Shown: piece after piece, positions 4,943 to 6,484 of the stretch
Position numbering within the stretch: the stretch's first letter is position 1
Layout of the letters: every line of letters starts with the position of its first letter
Source: an uncultured Eubacteriales bacterium
Lineage (GTDB): Bacteria; Bacillota; Clostridia; Oscillospirales; Acutalibacteraceae
DNA length: 6,484 nt
NCBI GenBank assembly: GCA_900322105.1
Contig: ONYV01000068.1
Span: 1-6,484, forward strand
Direction of reading: 5' to 3'
Translations under genes and position numbers: made by a program
Notes under the pieces: generated by a model
Database searches by the model: none
What the model was told of the DNA's origin: nothing
The model's input: the letters and a program-made list of their open reading frames with translations, nothing else

Positions 4943-6404
4943 TTTGTTTCTGAACCTCCTCTAATACAATACAAGCAACCGTTGCAAGACTTCTTGCTTC
5001 CACAAAATCACGGTCTACGGCATATTCGCCGCCCGTCAGATCCGTCAGTATCTCCTTGCAGCGGCGCACGCCTTCAGGGATCAGTTCGGGCTTCGGGATA
5101 ACAAAATAGCAGTCCTGCATGATATGCCGTATCTCTGTACGGAAACCGTGCGGCAGGGTATTGCCGCTGAGATCCTCGTGTTCTGCAAAGGCCGGCACAG
5201 GCGCATTGTCTTCGTTTTTCAGCCGCTCAACGATATCATTTGCCGCACGTCTTGAAAATACCAGCGCTTCCAGCAAAGAGTTGCTGGCAAGGCGGTTTGC
5301 GCCGTGAACGCCCGTATGGGAGCATTCGCCTGCCGCATACAGCCTGTCAACGGTTGTTCGCGCATAGAGATCCACATCTATGCCGCCCATCAGATAGTGC
5401 TGACACGGAAAAACAGGAATCCACTCCTTTGTGATATCAATTCCCTCTTCCAGACATTTTTCATAGATCATCGGGAAACGTTTTCTCACAAACTCAGGGT
5501 CTTTGTGGGTGATATCAAGGTAGAACTTCTCACTGCCTTTCGCACGGCATTCGAGCATGATCGCATTCGACACAACGTCTCTCGGAGCAAGCTCTCCCCT
5601 TTCGTCGTACTTTGACGCAAAGCGTTCGCCGTCACAGTTCAGCAGCACAGCGCCTTCTCCCCGAACCGCCTCACTGATAAGGAAGCGTTCACGGTCGTTT
5701 TCTGCGGCAAAGGCTGTAGGATGGAACTGGATGCGGCTGAGGTGTCGGATTCTTGCGCCGAGCATAAAGGCAAGCGTGATGCCGTCACCTGTTGCGATGG
5801 CGGAATTAGTGGTATACTGGTACACTCTGCCGATACCGCCTGACGCCATGATGCAGTAATGCGCCGCAATGATCTTTGAACCGCCGTCAGGCAGCAGCAG
5901 ACCTGCCAGAAAGCCTCTGTCGGTGCGGTCGAGCTTGTAGAGCATGGTATGCCCGCATATTTCAATATTTTTATGTGTACTGACCTGTTCGAGCAAAACA
6001 TCCACGATTGCTCTGCCTGTTGAATCTTTATGATGGACGATACGGTGACGGGAATGTCCTGCTTCGAGCGTCATCTGAAGGTTGCCCTTTTCGTCCAGAT
6101 CAAAGGCAACGCCCATTTCTTTCAGCCGCATGACATCCTGCGGACCCTCGGAAACAAGTACCTCGATTGCTTCGAGATTGTTTTTGTATTTGCCTGCGAT
6201 AAGTGTATCGGCGATATGCAGCTTAAAGTTATCGTGGTCTTTGTCAAGCACCGCTGCCACACCGCCTTGTGCCAGAGAAGAATTGGAGAGCGTCAGCTCG
6301 CGTTTGGAGATCAGCAGCACGCTGACATCCTCGGGAAATTGCAGCGCAGCATACAGACCCGCAGCACCGCAGCCAACGATCAGAACGTCATATTCTTTTT
6401 TCAT
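4929..6404 (-). CDS. nadB: L-aspartate oxidase
   Basis: A 491-residue FAD-dependent oxidase that converts L-aspartate to iminoaspartate, the substrate that quinolinate synthase (NadA) condenses with dihydroxyacetone phosphate. The N-terminal dinucleotide-binding motif is VGCGAAG (10-16). SSLAQGG (42-48), EAGHSRHRI (114-122), FHPT (227-230), SEAVRGEGA (244-252), LAPRDVV (272-278), HYLMGG (336-341), and AAGECSHTGVHGANRLASNSLLE (357-379) follow the fumarate reductase/aspartate oxidase pattern, and His228, Arg275 and His336 are the likely active-site residues. The C-terminal helical domain is short: it stops at VQKQNEQN, before the ESRG-type motif found in longer homologues such as the E. coli enzyme (540 residues). 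The start at 6404 has AGAGGA ten bases upstream (6415-6420). nadC follows with a 14-bp overlap. nadA is not in the window and may lie elsewhere. Confidence 0.96.
   Translation of the reverse strand: MKKEYDVLIVGCGAAGLYAALQFPEDVSVLLISKRELTLSNSSLAQGGVAAVLDKDHDNFKLHIADTLIAGKYKNNLEAIEVLVSEGPQDVMRLKEMGVAFDLDEKGNLQMTLEAGHSRHRIVHHKDSTGRAIVDVLLEQVSTHKNIEICGHTMLYKLDRTDRGFLAGLLLPDGGSKIIAAHYCIMASGGIGRVYQYTTNSAIATGDGITLAFMLGARIRHLSRIQFHPTAFAAENDRERFLISEAVRGEGAVLLNCDGERFASKYDERGELAPRDVVSNAIMLECRAKGSEKFYLDITHKDPEFVRKRFPMIYEKCLEEGIDITKEWIPVFPCQHYLMGGIDVDLYARTTVDRLYAAGECSHTGVHGANRLASNSLLEALVFSRRAANDIVERLKNEDNAPVPAFAEHEDLSGNTLPHGFRTEIRHIMQDCYFVIPKPELIPEGVRRCKEILTDLTGGEYAVDRDFVEARSLATVACIVLEEVQKQNEQN
4955..4960 (-). 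promoter_or_regulatory. nadC ribosome binding site inside the nadB coding end
   Basis: On the minus strand a perfect AGGAGG lies 12 bases before the nadC ATG, within the last codons of nadB. The spacing is longer than ideal, but the 14-bp gene overlap should let ribosomes that terminate on nadB re-initiate. Confidence 0.65.
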
Positions 6405-6427
6405 AAGGCATCTATCCTCTTTTTCGT

Positions 6428-6449
6428 GTTATCGGTATATATCAGTAAC
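6428..6449. promoter_or_regulatory. Imperfect 22-bp palindrome, candidate operator of nadBC
   Basis: The site has the form GTTA-N2-G-N-TATATA-N-C-N2-TAAC. Sixteen of its 22 positions agree with the reverse complement, and the mismatches are all transitions. It lies between the proposed -10 element and the nadB ribosome binding site, about 10-30 bases after the expected transcription start, where a bound repressor would block transcription. NAD synthesis genes in Firmicutes are often repressed by NiaR or NrtR type regulators. I cannot assign this site to either from sequence alone. Confidence 0.35.
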
Positions 6450-6465
6450 ATAATATATCCGATTT

Positions 6466-6474
6466 ATTATAGCA
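6466..6474 (-). promoter_or_regulatory. Extended -10 element of the probable nadBC promoter
   Basis: Read on the minus strand, TGCTATAAT is an extended -10 with a perfect TATAAT hexamer (6471 down to 6466), placed about 62 bases before the nadB start codon. A -35 hexamer at 17-bp spacing would fall just beyond the window end and cannot be seen. Transcription would start near 6459 and produce a short leader of about 55 nt. Confidence 0.6.
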
Positions 6475-6484
6475 CAGTTTGTCG

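Noticed and set aside
1..6484. CRISPR array, transposon or phage module
   Set aside because: No regularly spaced repeats, transposase, integrase or phage-type genes are present; the coding part is ordinary metabolism.

Overview
The window looks like chromosomal DNA of a moderate-GC anaerobic member of the Clostridia. A Ruminococcus-like organism is my best guess, from the style of the proteins, the purine-rich Shine-Dalgarno sites and the biotin-dependent carboxyltransferase genes; this is an inference, since no rRNA or other taxonomic marker is present. I see no insertion sequence, CRISPR array, tRNA or rRNA.

Left part (1-586): the 3' end of a small DUF378 membrane protein gene is followed by about 375 bases without a credible gene. 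This stretch holds a tandem 8-bp repeat, a very strong palindrome, two weaker stem-loops, a terminator-like hairpin, and then a good sigma-A type promoter (513-541) for the next gene.

Middle (587-3943, + strand): three genes encode a short, divergent acyl-CoA carboxyltransferase (MmdA/PccB/12S-like), a free-standing biotin carrier protein with the EAMKMEN biotinylation motif, and a pyruvate/oxaloacetate carboxyltransferase (OadA/PycB/5S-like) that lacks its own biotin domain. Together they match the three parts of a transcarboxylase: two carboxyltransferases joined by a biotin carrier. No biotin carboxylase and no membrane decarboxylase beta subunit are visible. The first and second genes are separated by a 197-bp intercistronic region with stem-loops and a possible internal promoter. 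The second and third genes are 28 bp apart.

Right part (4034-6484, - strand): nadB (L-aspartate oxidase) and nadC (nicotinate-nucleotide pyrophosphorylase) overlap by 14 bp and form a convergent operon for de novo NAD synthesis. nadA is not in the window. A strong stem-loop at 3972-4005 ends the convergent transcription units. The nadB upstream region has an extended -10 element and a 22-bp imperfect palindrome that could be an operator.

The most interesting points are the compact transcarboxylase-like gene set, in which the CoA-side carboxyltransferase has lost several family-typical motifs, and the structured non-coding stretch at 211-470.
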